The translations under genes and the position numbers were made by a program. The notes below the pieces were generated by a model that did not search any database, was not told the origin of the DNA, and saw only the letters and a program-made list of their open reading frames with translations. This document shows positions 9,052 to 17,755 of a stretch of DNA of 64,000 nucleotides, in pieces (positions within the stretch are counted from its first letter, which is position 1; every line of letters begins with the position of its first letter). This DNA is from Clostridiales bacterium (GTDB lineage: Bacteria; Bacillota; Clostridia; Oscillospirales; CAG-272): positions 1 through 64,000 of the forward strand of contig DURE01000004.1 of assembly GCA_012837425.1 (NCBI GenBank), written 5' to 3'.

Positions 9052-9086
9052 GCCCCGTTCCGGACCGGAACGGGGCTGTGTTTTTT
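9052..9086 (+). terminator. Intrinsic terminator between convergent GH3 gene and xylA
   Basis: GCCCCGTTCCG/CGGAACGGGGC stem (9052-9076), then TGTG and six T on the + strand. It would end the sua5-to-GH3 transcript and, as a hairpin, can also act on xylA coming from the other side. The T run overlaps the xylA stop codon. Confidence 0.75.
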
Positions 9087-10407
9087 ATATTCCCGAGAAC
9101 ATTAAACTGTTTATCACAGATTCAAGATACTCCTGCCCGCCGCTGTTTTTTTCCTCGACCCGCCCCAGTCTCAGCGCATAGTCGGCAAGGCTCTCGAGGG
9201 TTGCGCTGCCCGAGACTATCTCGGCCCCGATACCGGTTCTGAATGAGGCATAGCGGTCGGCGACAAATTGGTCTACTCTGCCGTCGCGAATAATCCGGTC
9301 GGCAATTCTGAGCCCGAGCGCAAAGGCGTCCATTCCGGCAATATATGCGACAAAAAGGTCGCGGGGGTTCATGGAAGCACGTCGGATCTTAGCGTCAAAA
9401 TTCAGCCCGCCGTTCCTAAAGCCGCCGGCGCGGAGCACCTCGAGCATACAGTGTGTGGTGTTGTAGACATCAGTCGGGAACTGGTCGGTGTCCCAGCCGA
9501 GCAGCATGTCGCCCTGATTTGCGTCAATAGAACCGAAAACACCGTTTATGCGGGCGACGCGGAGCTCGTGCTGAAAGCTGTGCTGCGCGAGGGTCGCGTG
9601 GTTGGCCTCAATATTGAGCCTGAACTCGTCTACCAGGTCGTATTTTCTCAGGAAGGCCAGCACCGTCGCGGCGTCGTAGTCATACTGGTGCTTGGTAGGC
9701 TCCTTTGGCTTGGGCTCGATGTAAAAATCGCCGCGGTACCCCTTCCCCCTCGCGTAGTCCACCGCCATGTGCAAAAGCCTTGCCAGATTGTCAAGCTCAA
9801 AGCCCATATCGGTGTTGAGCAGGGTTTCGTAGCCCTCGCGTCCGCCCCAGAAGACATAGCCGCTGCCGCCGAGCTCAATGGTGATGTCAAGCGCCTTTTT
9901 TATCTGCGCGGCAGCATAGGCAAACACGTCGGCCGACGCGGCGGTGCCCGCGCCGTGAACATACCTTGGGTGGCTGAACAGGTTGGCCGTGCCCCACAGG
10001 AGCTTTACGCCGGTCTTTTTCATTTGTTCCTTGATGAGCGGCACAACCTCATCAAGATTGGCCCAGAATTCGGCGAGGCTTTCCCCTTCAGGCGCTATAT
10101 CGCGGTCGTGAAAACAAAAATACTCAATGCCCAGCTTGCTCATGAACTCAAAGGCGGCATAGATTCGGTTTTTTGCCACTTCCATCGGGGTCTTGCCGCC
10201 AAAGCTGACATCGCGGGTCCCGTCGCCGAACATATCTCCGCCCTCGCTGCAAAAGGTGTGCCAGAAGCTTGCGGCAAATCTGAGCTGCTCGCGCATGGTC
10301 CTGCCGGCGACGACTGCCTCGGGGTTATAGAACTTGAATGCCAGCGGATTTTTCGACTGCGGTCCCTCGTACCTGATTTTACCGACACCACTGAAATATC
10401 CGGCCAT
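9085..10407 (-). CDS. xylA: Xylose isomerase (class II)
   Basis: Interconverts D-xylose and D-xylulose. At 440 residues with the long N-terminal extension it is a class II enzyme. The catalytic pair is in [11 protein letters not shown] (His100, Asp103). The metal-binding glutamate and lysine are in [15 protein letters not shown] (Glu231), and DANQGD supplies further metal ligands. The ATG is preceded by GGGGAGGAAAACG, a strong ribosome site. It begins only 24 bases after the end of the activase-like gene, with no promoter visible between, so it is probably read from the same - strand transcript, whereas xylB and the GH3 gene are on the opposite strand and convergent. That split of xylA from xylB is unusual. 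Confidence 0.96.
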   Translation of the reverse strand: MAGYFSGVGKIRYEGPQSKNPLAFKFYNPEAVVAGRTMREQLRFAASFWHTFCSEGGDMFGDGTRDVSFGGKTPMEVAKNRIYAAFEFMSKLGIEYFCFHDRDIAPEGESLAEFWANLDEVVPLIKEQMKKTGVKLLWGTANLFSHPRYVHGAGTAASADVFAYAAAQIKKALDITIELGGSGYVFWGGREGYETLLNTDMGFELDNLARLLHMAVDYARGKGYRGDFYIEPKPKEPTKHQYDYDAATVLAFLRKYDLVDEFRLNIEANHATLAQHSFQHELRVARINGVFGSIDANQGDMLLGWDTDQFPTDVYNTTHCMLEVLRAGGFRNGGLNFDAKIRRASMNPRDLFVAYIAGMDAFALGLRIADRIIRDGRVDQFVADRYASFRTGIGAEIVSGSATLESLADYALRLGRVEEKNSGGQEYLESVINSLMFSGI

Positions 10408-10431
10408 ATCGTTTTCCTCCCCGGCTATATA

Positions 10432-13350
10432 TTAATTTTTCTCCTCAATTCCCGCCGCTGCAAACAGGCTGCGCAGCCGGATTTTCGCCGCACCGATGTT
10501 GGTTATGTCGTCGATTTTTATCTGGGTGTAAATCTTGCCCGCCGACTCGAGGATTGAGCGCACCTCGTCCGAGGTGACTGCGTCCACCCCGCAGCCGAAG
10601 GACACAAGCTGCACCAGGTGTATGTTCTCCCGGCTTCGGGCGACGAATTTTGCCGCCGCGTAAAGCCGGGCGTGATAGGTCCACTGGTTGAGCACGCCGG
10701 TCTTGAATTTCCTTACCCGCGCGCTTACCCCGTCCTCGGAGAGTACCACCGCGCCGAGCTCGCAGGCCAGCCGGTCAATGCCGTGGCTTATTTCGGGGTC
10801 TATGTGATAGGGCCGGCCGGCCAGCACTATAACCGGCAGCCCCTGCTCCCCGGCAATCTTTAGATATTCGTCGGCCTTCTCTCTTATAGAACGCATATGC
10901 GACTCGTAAGCCTCATATGCCGCCCTTGAAGCCGACATCACCTGCCGCCGGGTAAATCCCCCGAAATGCCGGTTGAGCACCCTATAAAGCTTGTCTGGGA
11001 AAGCCCGCCGGTTGTGGGGACCGAGAAAATCGCCGATGTACTTTACCTGCCCGAGCGCCTTTACGTTGAATTTTATCACCTGTGGATAGTAGGCTACCAC
11101 CGGGCAGTTGTAGTGGTTGTGGCCTAGCCCCTCATCAAAGTTGTAGCTCATATTAGGGTAAAAAACCGCATCCACGCCGGCGCCCAGCAGCGCCTCGACA
11201 TGTCCGTGCATAAGCTTTGCCGGAAAACAGACGGTATCCGAGGGTATGGTGTGCTGCCCGGATATGTATAGCTCCCGGTCGGTAACCGGCGAGACCACCA
11301 CATTAAATCCCAACTCGGAAAACAGCGTACTCCAGAAGGGAAGCAGCTCATACATGTTAAGCCCCATCGGAATGCCTATGGTAGGCCTGCCCGGGATAAT
11401 ATCATTTTTTCGGTAAGCAGCAAGTAGTTCGTTCTTATACTCGTACAGGTTATAGCGCTGGCTGTCCCGGATTTTCAGCGGCCGGCCGCAGCGGTTGCCG
11501 GCAATATAGCGCTCACCCTCCCTGAAGCTGTTGATGGTGAGCTGGCAGCAGTTGCTGCAGCCGGTGCAGCTTGTCATCCTTACCGTGTGCTCAAATCTGG
11601 CAAGCTGCTCCGGACCTAGTATGCTGCTCCTGCCCTGCCCGCCCGACAGCTCGGCCGCGCGGAGCGCGGCGCCGTATGCCCCCATAAGTCCGGCTATTGA
11701 GGGGCGGATGACATTCCTCCCTACCTCCTGCTCGAAAGCCCGGAGCACGGCGTCACTGAGAAATGTGCCGCCCTGCACCACGATGTTTTGCCCTAATGAG
11801 TCGGGCGTGGCACATCGGATGACCTTGTAGAGCGCATTCTTAACAATGCTAATCGACAACCCGGCCGAGATATTTTCAATCGACGCCCCGTCCTTCTGCG
11901 CCTGTTTTACCGCGCTGTTCATAAAGACCGTGCAGCGCGAGCCGAGGTTCACCGGCATATCGGCATAAATCCCGAGCCTTGAAAACTCCCCTACCTCATA
12001 TCCCAGCGCCCCGGCAAAGGTCTGAAGGAAGGAGCCGCAGCCCGAGGAGCAGGCCTCGTTCAGAAATATATTGTCAATAGCACCATTGTGAATTTTGAAG
12101 CACTTTATGTCCTGCCCGCCTATGTCGATGATAAAATCGACGTTCGGCATAAATTTTTTTGCCGCAGTGAAGTGGGCTATGGTTTCAACAACGCCGAAGT
12201 CGACATTGAAGGCGTGGCGTATCAGCTCCTCGCCGTAGCCGGTTGCTGCCGAGCAGACAATATTTATATCCGGATATTTGCTGTATATCGCCTCAAGGTA
12301 TTCCCTGACAAGCTCAACCGGGTGGGCGTCATTCGGCCTGTACATCCAGTCGAGTATATTCCCCGCCCCGTCGCAGAGTGCCGCTTTGACCGTCGTTGAG
12401 CCAGCGTCTATACCAAGATACATGGCGTCGGCAGGGGTATCAATCTTTCTGATGCCCCCCGAGTCCTGCTCATGGCGCTCTCTGAAGGCTTTGTATTCCT
12501 CAGACGAGCTGAAGAGCGGCCGGCAGGCGTTATATCCCGACATTGAGGAGTAGTTGCGTATTCGGTGCGAGAGCGCCGCAATATCGTAAACCTCATATGC
12601 CGCCGAGTATGCCGCGCCGAGCGCCACATAAAAAAGCGAGTGTTCGGGGCAAGTGCCCGAGAGCCCCAGCGTCTTGTCAAAGCAGCGGCGCAGCTCCGGA
12701 AAAAATGTCAGCGGCCCGCCCAGATACAGCACGCGCCCGCCAATCTCGCGCCCCTGCGCCAGCCCGCAGACCGTTTGGTTTACCACGGCGTAAAAAATGC
12801 TTGCCGCAATGTCCGGGAGCTTTGCCCCCTGATTTATCAGCGGCTGTATGTCTGATTTGGCAAACACACCGCACCTTGAGGCCACCGTGTAGACCTTCTC
12901 ATGCGCCGCCGCCAACCGGTCGAGCTCCTCAACCGGCACATTCATCAGATATGCCATCTGGTCGATAAATGCCCCGGTGCCGCCGGCACAGTTTCCGTTC
13001 ATCCGGACCTCCAGCCCGTTGGTGAGGAACAGGATTTTTGCATCCTCGCCCCCGAGCTCGATAATCGTGTCGGTCCCGGGGGAAAGCCGCCCGGCGGCAA
13101 TCTTGGTCGCGTATACCTCCTGCACGAAGGGGATCCCGAGGTCATGTGCCATGCCAACTCCGGCCGAGCCCGAGAGGGTCAGCGCCATTCTCTCCCCGGG
13201 GAAGCGTGCAGATACCCGTTCGAGCATATCGGCGGTCATCTGCGAAACCCTTGAGAGATGCCGCGCGTATTCTGAATATAATATTTCGCCGCCCTCTATG
13301 ATCACGCATTTCAGGGTCGTCGAACCTATATCAAGTCCAACTCTTTTCAT
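10432..13350 (-). CDS. 2-hydroxyacyl-CoA dehydratase activase-like protein, N-terminal part (two BcrAD/BadF domains + DUF2229)
   Basis: 972 residues from the ATG at 13350; the longer ORF start (13392) is rejected because this ATG overlaps the upstream stop as ATGA. Two ASKHA ATPase domains are in tandem. Domain one (about 1-280) has GLDIGSTTLK, IELGGEDAK and NGNCAGGTGAF, whose Cys121 matches the cluster-binding cysteine of HgdC activators. Domain two (about 310-570) has GIDAGSTTVK, IDIGGQDIK and NEACSSGCGSF. A CTGCSNCC cysteine group (595-602) follows, then DUF2229 (about 657-870). In known activases the ATPase drives electron transfer to a dehydratase; here the redox partner is unknown. The rest of the usual ~1,400-residue protein is encoded by the gene upstream. 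Confidence 0.85.
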   Translation of the reverse strand: MKRVGLDIGSTTLKCVIIEGGEILYSEYARHLSRVSQMTADMLERVSARFPGERMALTLSGSAGVGMAHDLGIPFVQEVYATKIAAGRLSPGTDTIIELGGEDAKILFLTNGLEVRMNGNCAGGTGAFIDQMAYLMNVPVEELDRLAAAHEKVYTVASRCGVFAKSDIQPLINQGAKLPDIAASIFYAVVNQTVCGLAQGREIGGRVLYLGGPLTFFPELRRCFDKTLGLSGTCPEHSLFYVALGAAYSAAYEVYDIAALSHRIRNYSSMSGYNACRPLFSSSEEYKAFRERHEQDSGGIRKIDTPADAMYLGIDAGSTTVKAALCDGAGNILDWMYRPNDAHPVELVREYLEAIYSKYPDINIVCSAATGYGEELIRHAFNVDFGVVETIAHFTAAKKFMPNVDFIIDIGGQDIKCFKIHNGAIDNIFLNEACSSGCGSFLQTFAGALGYEVGEFSRLGIYADMPVNLGSRCTVFMNSAVKQAQKDGASIENISAGLSISIVKNALYKVIRCATPDSLGQNIVVQGGTFLSDAVLRAFEQEVGRNVIRPSIAGLMGAYGAALRAAELSGGQGRSSILGPEQLARFEHTVRMTSCTGCSNCCQLTINSFREGERYIAGNRCGRPLKIRDSQRYNLYEYKNELLAAYRKNDIIPGRPTIGIPMGLNMYELLPFWSTLFSELGFNVVVSPVTDRELYISGQHTIPSDTVCFPAKLMHGHVEALLGAGVDAVFYPNMSYNFDEGLGHNHYNCPVVAYYPQVIKFNVKALGQVKYIGDFLGPHNRRAFPDKLYRVLNRHFGGFTRRQVMSASRAAYEAYESHMRSIREKADEYLKIAGEQGLPVIVLAGRPYHIDPEISHGIDRLACELGAVVLSEDGVSARVRKFKTGVLNQWTYHARLYAAAKFVARSRENIHLVQLVSFGCGVDAVTSDEVRSILESAGKIYTQIKIDDITNIGAAKIRLRSLFAAAGIEEKN

Positions 13351-14660
13351 ACCGAAACTACCCTGCGCGCCTCTTCGGGCTGCGGCGTGCACACCTCACC
13401 TGCGGCGCCGTCCTGCCCGAGGTTTTCGCTTGCTACCGCCAGCATGAGCTTTATGCGGTTCTCCTGATTTACTTGCGAGGCGCCGGTGTCGTAATCAACC
13501 TGACATATGTTGGCATCCGGATATTCTTCCCTGATATGCCGCACCACGCCCTTGCCCACGATGTGGTTGGGGAGGCAGCCGAAGGGCTGCGCGCAGATTA
13601 TGTTGGAGTATCCCAACTCTATTAGCTCGGCCATCTCAGCCGGCAGCAGCCAGCCCTCGCCCATCTTAATCCCCCGGCTGATAAGCTTGTCGGCCTTTTT
13701 TCTGAGATTCTCAAAGGGAGAGGGCGCGGAAAACTGCGGGTAGACAGAGAGGGTGTCAAGCATTTTTCGCTCCATGCCCCGCAGCGCACGAAGGCAGACT
13801 CTGCCAAAAAGCGCGCGGATCAGTCCGCCGCCGTAGAGCTCCCTGTCTGTTTCGGGGTTTGAAAAGCTGTACTGAAAAAAGCCGAGCACACCCGGGACCA
13901 TATATTCGCAGTCCTCGGACTCAAGAAAGGCCTCGAGCCCGTTGTTGCCGAGCGGGGCGTATTTGACATATATCTCGCCGACAATTCCGACCTTGACCTT
14001 TTGGTCACGTACAACTTCAATTTTACTGAAATCGGCAGCGATCCTTTCAAGATTCTGTTTAAGCCGCCGGCCTCGGAGCCCGCGGTTATGCTCAAACTGA
14101 CGGCTCAGCTCGTCCACCCAATAATCGACAACCCGTTGTGTATCACCTTTATGTATCTCATATGGCTGAACCTGATTTTTCAGCAGCATCAGCATGTCGC
14201 CGTAGAGCAGCGACACCATGCCCTTGAGCACCATCATCGGAGTGATTCTAAACCCGCTGTGCCGCTCAATACCCTTGAAATTAATTGAGATGACCGGGAC
14301 ATGCTCCATCCCCATGTTGCGCAACGATTTGCGCAAAAGCTTCAGGTAATTCGAGGCGCGGCAGCCGCCCCCGGTCTGAAAGTGCATGAGCGCGGTCTTT
14401 TTAGGGTCGTAATCCCCGCAGGTGATGCCGTACAGAAGCTGCCCCAGCGTGCAGATTGCCGGGTAGCACATGTCGTTGTGCACGTATTTGAGCCCGGTGT
14501 CGAGCACCTTTTTCCCGGTGTACCTGAGTATGTGAACGCGGTACCCGTACTGGGTAAAAATCCCGGACAAAAGGCGCATGTGTATCGGCAGCATGTCGGG
14601 CGCCAGTATGGTGTATTCCTTTTTCATTTTCTTGGTGAACTCAACGTAATCCCGGTGCAT
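13347..14660 (-). CDS. 2-hydroxyacyl-CoA dehydratase-like protein, C-terminal part of the split activase (HgdB/DUF2229-associated)
   Basis: 437 residues from the ATG at 14660, which has a GGGGAG ribosome site; the ORF-track start at 14693 lacks one. The protein has paired CoA-dehydratase-like features: HNDMCYPAICTLGQL and QTGGGCRASNY, with cysteines placed as in HgdB-family iron-sulfur proteins, and CAQPFGCLPNHIVGKG. In many Clostridia this sequence is the C-terminal part of one ~1,400-residue activase-related protein. Here it is a separate gene located before, not after, the ATPase part, joined by a 4-base ATGA overlap, so the two products are probably made in equal amounts and form one complex. 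Substrate unknown. Confidence 0.8.
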   Translation of the reverse strand: MHRDYVEFTKKMKKEYTILAPDMLPIHMRLLSGIFTQYGYRVHILRYTGKKVLDTGLKYVHNDMCYPAICTLGQLLYGITCGDYDPKKTALMHFQTGGGCRASNYLKLLRKSLRNMGMEHVPVISINFKGIERHSGFRITPMMVLKGMVSLLYGDMLMLLKNQVQPYEIHKGDTQRVVDYWVDELSRQFEHNRGLRGRRLKQNLERIAADFSKIEVVRDQKVKVGIVGEIYVKYAPLGNNGLEAFLESEDCEYMVPGVLGFFQYSFSNPETDRELYGGGLIRALFGRVCLRALRGMERKMLDTLSVYPQFSAPSPFENLRKKADKLISRGIKMGEGWLLPAEMAELIELGYSNIICAQPFGCLPNHIVGKGVVRHIREEYPDANICQVDYDTGASQVNQENRIKLMLAVASENLGQDGAAGEVCTPQPEEARRVVSV

Positions 14661-14711
14661 GCAGCAATCTCCCCGCCTGTTTTCGGCCGGCATAACACGG
14701 CTCAGATAAAG

Positions 14712-14740
14712 ATTATACCATATTATAAAGGATAAATCAA
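14712..14740 (-). promoter_or_regulatory. Sigma-A type promoter for the activase-xylA transcript
   Basis: On the - strand TTGATT, 17 bases, TATAAT. The predicted RNA start near 14705 gives a leader of about 45 bases before the ATG at 14660. Confidence 0.72.
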
Positions 14741-14793
14741 CGTTTATTTTCCCGCGGCGGCAGGTGCCCTTGTAAGGATTAAAACAGAAATAG

Positions 14794-14820
14794 TGTTAAA
14801 ACAAAAGAGCGGAAACGCTC
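14794..14820 (-). terminator. Small intrinsic terminator
   Basis: Read on the - strand: GAGCG, TTTC loop, CGCTC (14807-14820), followed by CTTTTGTTTTAA-like U-rich RNA. A back-up stop for the solute-binding-protein transcript before the next promoter. Confidence 0.55.
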
Positions 14821-14970
14821 CGGATGTGTCAGAACACTAAAGGAGCGTATATACGGGTAATCCATTCAAATCTGCACTTCCAAAATGGTTTAGAGCTATA
14901 TACACAGTACCATAATATATAATTATGTCAACATTTAAATGCTAATAATTCTGCTAATAAAGTATCTTTA

Positions 14971-14994
14971 TCGGGGTGCGGGAGCAAACCCCGA
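14971..14994. repeat. GC-rich hairpin repeat unit (CGGGGTGCGGG family)
   Basis: TCGGGG...CCCCGA stem around TGCGGGAGCAAA. It shares CGGGGTGCGGG with the units at 9020 and 21037 and again sits just beyond a terminator hairpin of a - strand gene. Confidence 0.6.
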
Positions 14995-14997
14995 TAA

Positions 14998-15043
14998 GTC
15001 ACACACCGCCCCGCCGGAGGTTTCCGGCGGGGCGGTGTGTGAC
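14998..15043 (-). terminator. Long perfect hairpin at end of solute-binding protein gene
   Basis: 21-bp perfect inverted repeat (GTCACACACCGCCCCGCC...) with a 4-base loop, starting 12 bases after the stop codon of the gene at 15055. The U tract is weak on both sides, so it may serve as RNA 3'-end protection as well as termination. Confidence 0.65.
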
Positions 15044-15054
15044 TGATTTTATTG

Positions 15055-16575
15055 TCAATTTGTCTGGTTCGCGAAGGAACCGTTGATTTTCTTCATCATT
15101 GTATCCAGCGCTTTTTTATATGTCTTGCTAAGGGTCGCCCAGGAGCCTCCGGTGGTCATCGCCTTGCTCGGCATCTCGCTTATCCTGTTCAAATCCTCCG
15201 AGAATATCCTGCCCAAATCAAAGACTATAGAGCCGCGCACCACATCAAACATTGCCGACTCGGTCTCTGTCGCCGAATACTTGAGCTTCATGCAGATCTC
15301 AAATACCGCCGGGGTGGTAAGCCGATATGCCTCGCTGCCCCAGCACTCGAGCACGGCCGTGCACATCGACTTGGTGTCGTCGTCGGCATCCTTCATAATG
15401 CCAAAGAGCGTGAAGGGGTTGCCTATTATTGTGGCGTAGTTTTCCTGATTATCGTCGAATTTCGGGTTGGGCACAATACCGAATTCCCAATCGACATTGG
15501 TTAGGCTGCAGGGGCCTGCCGGGTCAATCATAAAGGTGCGGAGCTGGCAGGCCAGCGCGGTTCCGTTGGCAAAGGGCGTGTAATAGTCGAGCGCCGCGCC
15601 GTGCCGGCTCACATAGCAGGTATCGGTTGTCAGCCACCTGCCCAGCTTGTCGACAAGGTTTATAGCCCGCTCGCTCACAAAATCGTCGGAAATTTTGAGC
15701 AGCCCGTCGGGGTCGCGCTCGACCAGCCACATGGCCGAGCCGGTATAAAAGGCGTCTGCGTTGTAGTATATCGTGGTAAACCCGTAGAAGTCGCCGTCCG
15801 ACTGCTTGTTGTTGCCGTCAAGGTCCTGATAATGATTTGAGGTAATTTCAACCAGGCGGTCAAGCGTCCAGGTGTCGTTCTGCACGTCGGTTGAGGGATA
15901 CTGAATCCCGTAGTCGTCGAGCAGCTTTTTGTTGTAGAATATTGCCGTCATGTAGTGCAGCACGCTGGTCGCCGCGTCGCCGGTTATAAAGAAAACCGAA
16001 TCTCCGACGGTAACGGTATCAAGCATATTGTCGGGCCACCAGGGCTTTGTGAAGTCAAGATATGAGTCATCGATAGTGTTGATGTCGGCAAGAAAGCCGT
16101 CTACAGACAAAAGCCCGGCTGTGCGGCTGTAGGTCGCAATTAAATCATAGGCCCGCTCGCCGGCTGTGTAGCTTTTCTGAACGACGTTTACAAAGTTCGC
16201 CGTGTTGCTTACATCTCCCGGCTGACCGTACCAGACCAGCTTGACCCCCAGCCGCTCCTCAATATTGAGGTTGCGGATAAAAACCGCGTCGTTTGCCACA
16301 TCGCCGGTCTCCTTTTCGGCAAAAAACTCAACCCGTTTGACCTCGGTCCAGTGAAGGATGTTTACATCCGAGTCGAAGTTGAGCCCCTCGGGCAGGTTAT
16401 CCTTCTCATAGCCCTTTTCGTCAACGTTAGGGTCGGTGGTCTCGGAGTTGCTGTCAGAGTCGCCAGAAACCGTGGTGGTTTCGGTATCGCCCTCCCCGGT
16501 CTTTGCGCAGGACAGGGCCGCCACGCAAATCAGCAGCACAATAAAAAACGCCAAGAACCTCAAGCTTTTTTTCAT
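15055..16575 (-). CDS. Extracellular solute-binding lipoprotein (ABC family 1 type), orphan
   Basis: 506 residues. A lipoprotein signal peptide is clear: MKKSLRF, a hydrophobic stretch, then the lipobox AALSC with Cys23 as the lipid-attached residue, followed by a Thr/Ser/Asp-rich linker. The mature part resembles large family-1 sugar-binding proteins: VFIRNLNIEERLGV near the start, YDLIATYSRTAGLL, and GNPFTLFGIMKDA near the end. These bind sugars or oligosaccharides outside the cell and pass them to a two-permease ABC importer. No permease or ATPase is next to it, so it must share a transporter coded elsewhere or act as a sensor. A GGGAGAGGG ribosome site and its own strong promoter precede it. 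Confidence 0.85.
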   Translation of the reverse strand: MKKSLRFLAFFIVLLICVAALSCAKTGEGDTETTTVSGDSDSNSETTDPNVDEKGYEKDNLPEGLNFDSDVNILHWTEVKRVEFFAEKETGDVANDAVFIRNLNIEERLGVKLVWYGQPGDVSNTANFVNVVQKSYTAGERAYDLIATYSRTAGLLSVDGFLADINTIDDSYLDFTKPWWPDNMLDTVTVGDSVFFITGDAATSVLHYMTAIFYNKKLLDDYGIQYPSTDVQNDTWTLDRLVEITSNHYQDLDGNNKQSDGDFYGFTTIYYNADAFYTGSAMWLVERDPDGLLKISDDFVSERAINLVDKLGRWLTTDTCYVSRHGAALDYYTPFANGTALACQLRTFMIDPAGPCSLTNVDWEFGIVPNPKFDDNQENYATIIGNPFTLFGIMKDADDDTKSMCTAVLECWGSEAYRLTTPAVFEICMKLKYSATETESAMFDVVRGSIVFDLGRIFSEDLNRISEMPSKAMTTGGSWATLSKTYKKALDTMMKKINGSFANQTN

Positions 16576-16607
16576 AACTAACCCTCTCCCTTTTTTATTG
16601 TAGCAAC

Positions 16608-16636
16608 ATTATAACATTTTTTCTTAAATTGTGCAA
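16608..16636 (-). promoter_or_regulatory. Promoter of the solute-binding lipoprotein gene
   Basis: On the - strand TTGCAC, 17 bases, TATAAT; predicted start near 16601, about 26 bases upstream of the ATG. Confidence 0.75.
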
Positions 16637-16764
16637 TACTTTTTTTTGGATTAGTGCCGACCCCCGTAAGACAAAAGTCTCCGCTCAGCCAGGGCAGGTA
16701 GCAATTCTGAGCCAAAAAAGGAGAAAACCGGTCGGATACTTGCATGAACTGCCTGCAAATGCGC

Positions 16765-16793
16765 TTGATTTTTTGCAGATATTAGTATATAAT
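16765..16793 (+). promoter_or_regulatory. Promoter of the ABC-2 exporter operon
   Basis: TTGATT, 17 bases, TATAAT, about 48 bases upstream of the ATG at 16841. It is back-to-back with the lipoprotein promoter; the ~128 bases between the two -35 boxes have no obvious operator. Confidence 0.72.
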
Positions 16794-16840
16794 AAGTAAA
16801 ATTTTGCCGATTGGATTCCCGAGTAAAAAAAGGAGGATAT

Positions 16841-17755
16841 ATGAACCACATCATTGAGGTTGAGGACCTGCGAAAATCCTACGGCAGTGTTGTGGCGGTC
16901 GCGGACATCAGCTTTTATGTCGAGGCCGGGGGGCTGTTTGCCTTTCTCGGGCCTAACGGCGCGGGGAAGACAACTACGATTAATGTCATCTGCACCTTTC
17001 TCAAACCCGACGCCGGCAGAGTAAGCGTAAACGGTTATCTGCTGGGCAGAGACGACAATGCCATCCGCAAATCTATAGGCGTCGTATTTCAGGACAACCT
17101 GCTCGACAATCTGCTCACGGTGGAAGAAAACCTGCGCTGCCGCGGCGCGCTCTACGGCCTCTCGGGCAAAGCGCTCACCGAGGCGGTAAAGCGCGCGATG
17201 GCCGAGGTCGAGATAACCGACCTTGCAAAGCGCCCTTACGGCAAGCTGTCGGGCGGTCAGCGCCGCCGCTGCGACATCGCCCGCGCCCTTGTCAACACCC
17301 CCGAAATTCTCTTCCTTGACGAACCTACCACCGGCCTTGACCCCCAGACCCGAAAGCTGGTGTGGGAAATAATCCGTAAACTTCAGCGCGAGGCGGGGGT
17401 TACGGTCTTTCTCACCACGCACTACATGGAGGAGGCGGCCGACGCCGATTATGTAATAGTAATCGACAACGGCAAAATTGCCGCCAAGGGCAGGCCTACC
17501 GATCTGCGCGAGAGGTACGCAAAAGACAAACTGAGTCTTGTGTACAGCAACCCCGAAGCCGTGCTCGCCGGGCTTTCAGCCCTGAATATCCCGCACACAA
17601 AGCTTGCCGGACGCATAATCATTCCCATAAAAAACACGCTTGACGCCCTGCCGCTTATCGAGCGGTTCAGGCCGAATATCAGCGGCTTTGAGGTTATGCT
17701 CGGCACAATGGACGACGCTTTTATAGGAATCACCGGAAAGGAGCTGCGGCAATGA
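16841..17755 (+). CDS. ABC-2 type exporter ATPase (DrrA/CcmA-like)
   Basis: 304 residues from the ATG at 16841 (AAGGAGG ribosome site); the earlier TTG in the ORF track is rejected. All ABC motifs are present: Walker A GPNGAGKTTT, Q-loop VFQDNL, signature LSGGQRRRCDIARAL, Walker B ILFLDEPTTGLD and the H-loop TTHYMEEA. The C-terminal ~70 residues form the small DrrA-type regulatory tail. It pairs with the next gene, overlapping it by ATGA. Such two-gene systems export drugs, lipids or polymers; the cargo cannot be told from sequence. Confidence 0.92.
   Translation: MNHIIEVEDLRKSYGSVVAVADISFYVEAGGLFAFLGPNGAGKTTTINVICTFLKPDAGRVSVNGYLLGRDDNAIRKSIGVVFQDNLLDNLLTVEENLRCRGALYGLSGKALTEAVKRAMAEVEITDLAKRPYGKLSGGQRRRCDIARALVNTPEILFLDEPTTGLDPQTRKLVWEIIRKLQREAGVTVFLTTHYMEEAADADYVIVIDNGKIAAKGRPTDLRERYAKDKLSLVYSNPEAVLAGLSALNIPHTKLAGRIIIPIKNTLDALPLIERFRPNISGFEVMLGTMDDAFIGITGKELRQ

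Larger units (their letters stand above)
14741..15054. other. Intergenic stretch with terminators and an AT-rich core
   Basis: No believable gene. It holds a small - strand terminator (14807-14820), an AT-rich block at about 14880-14970 with several TATA-like stretches but no well-spaced promoter, a GC-rich repeat unit and a long perfect hairpin next to the solute-binding protein gene. Confidence 0.6.

Noticed and set aside
9268-10557. 429-residue + strand ORF opposite xylA
   Set aside because: Shadow of xylA and the end of the activase gene; no ribosome site and no family features, while the - strand reading has full xylose isomerase motifs.
14887-14900. GGTTTAGAGCTATA, similar to the start of type II-A CRISPR repeats
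   Set aside because: Single copy, no spacers, no cas genes and no anti-repeat nearby; taken as chance in an AT-rich gap.
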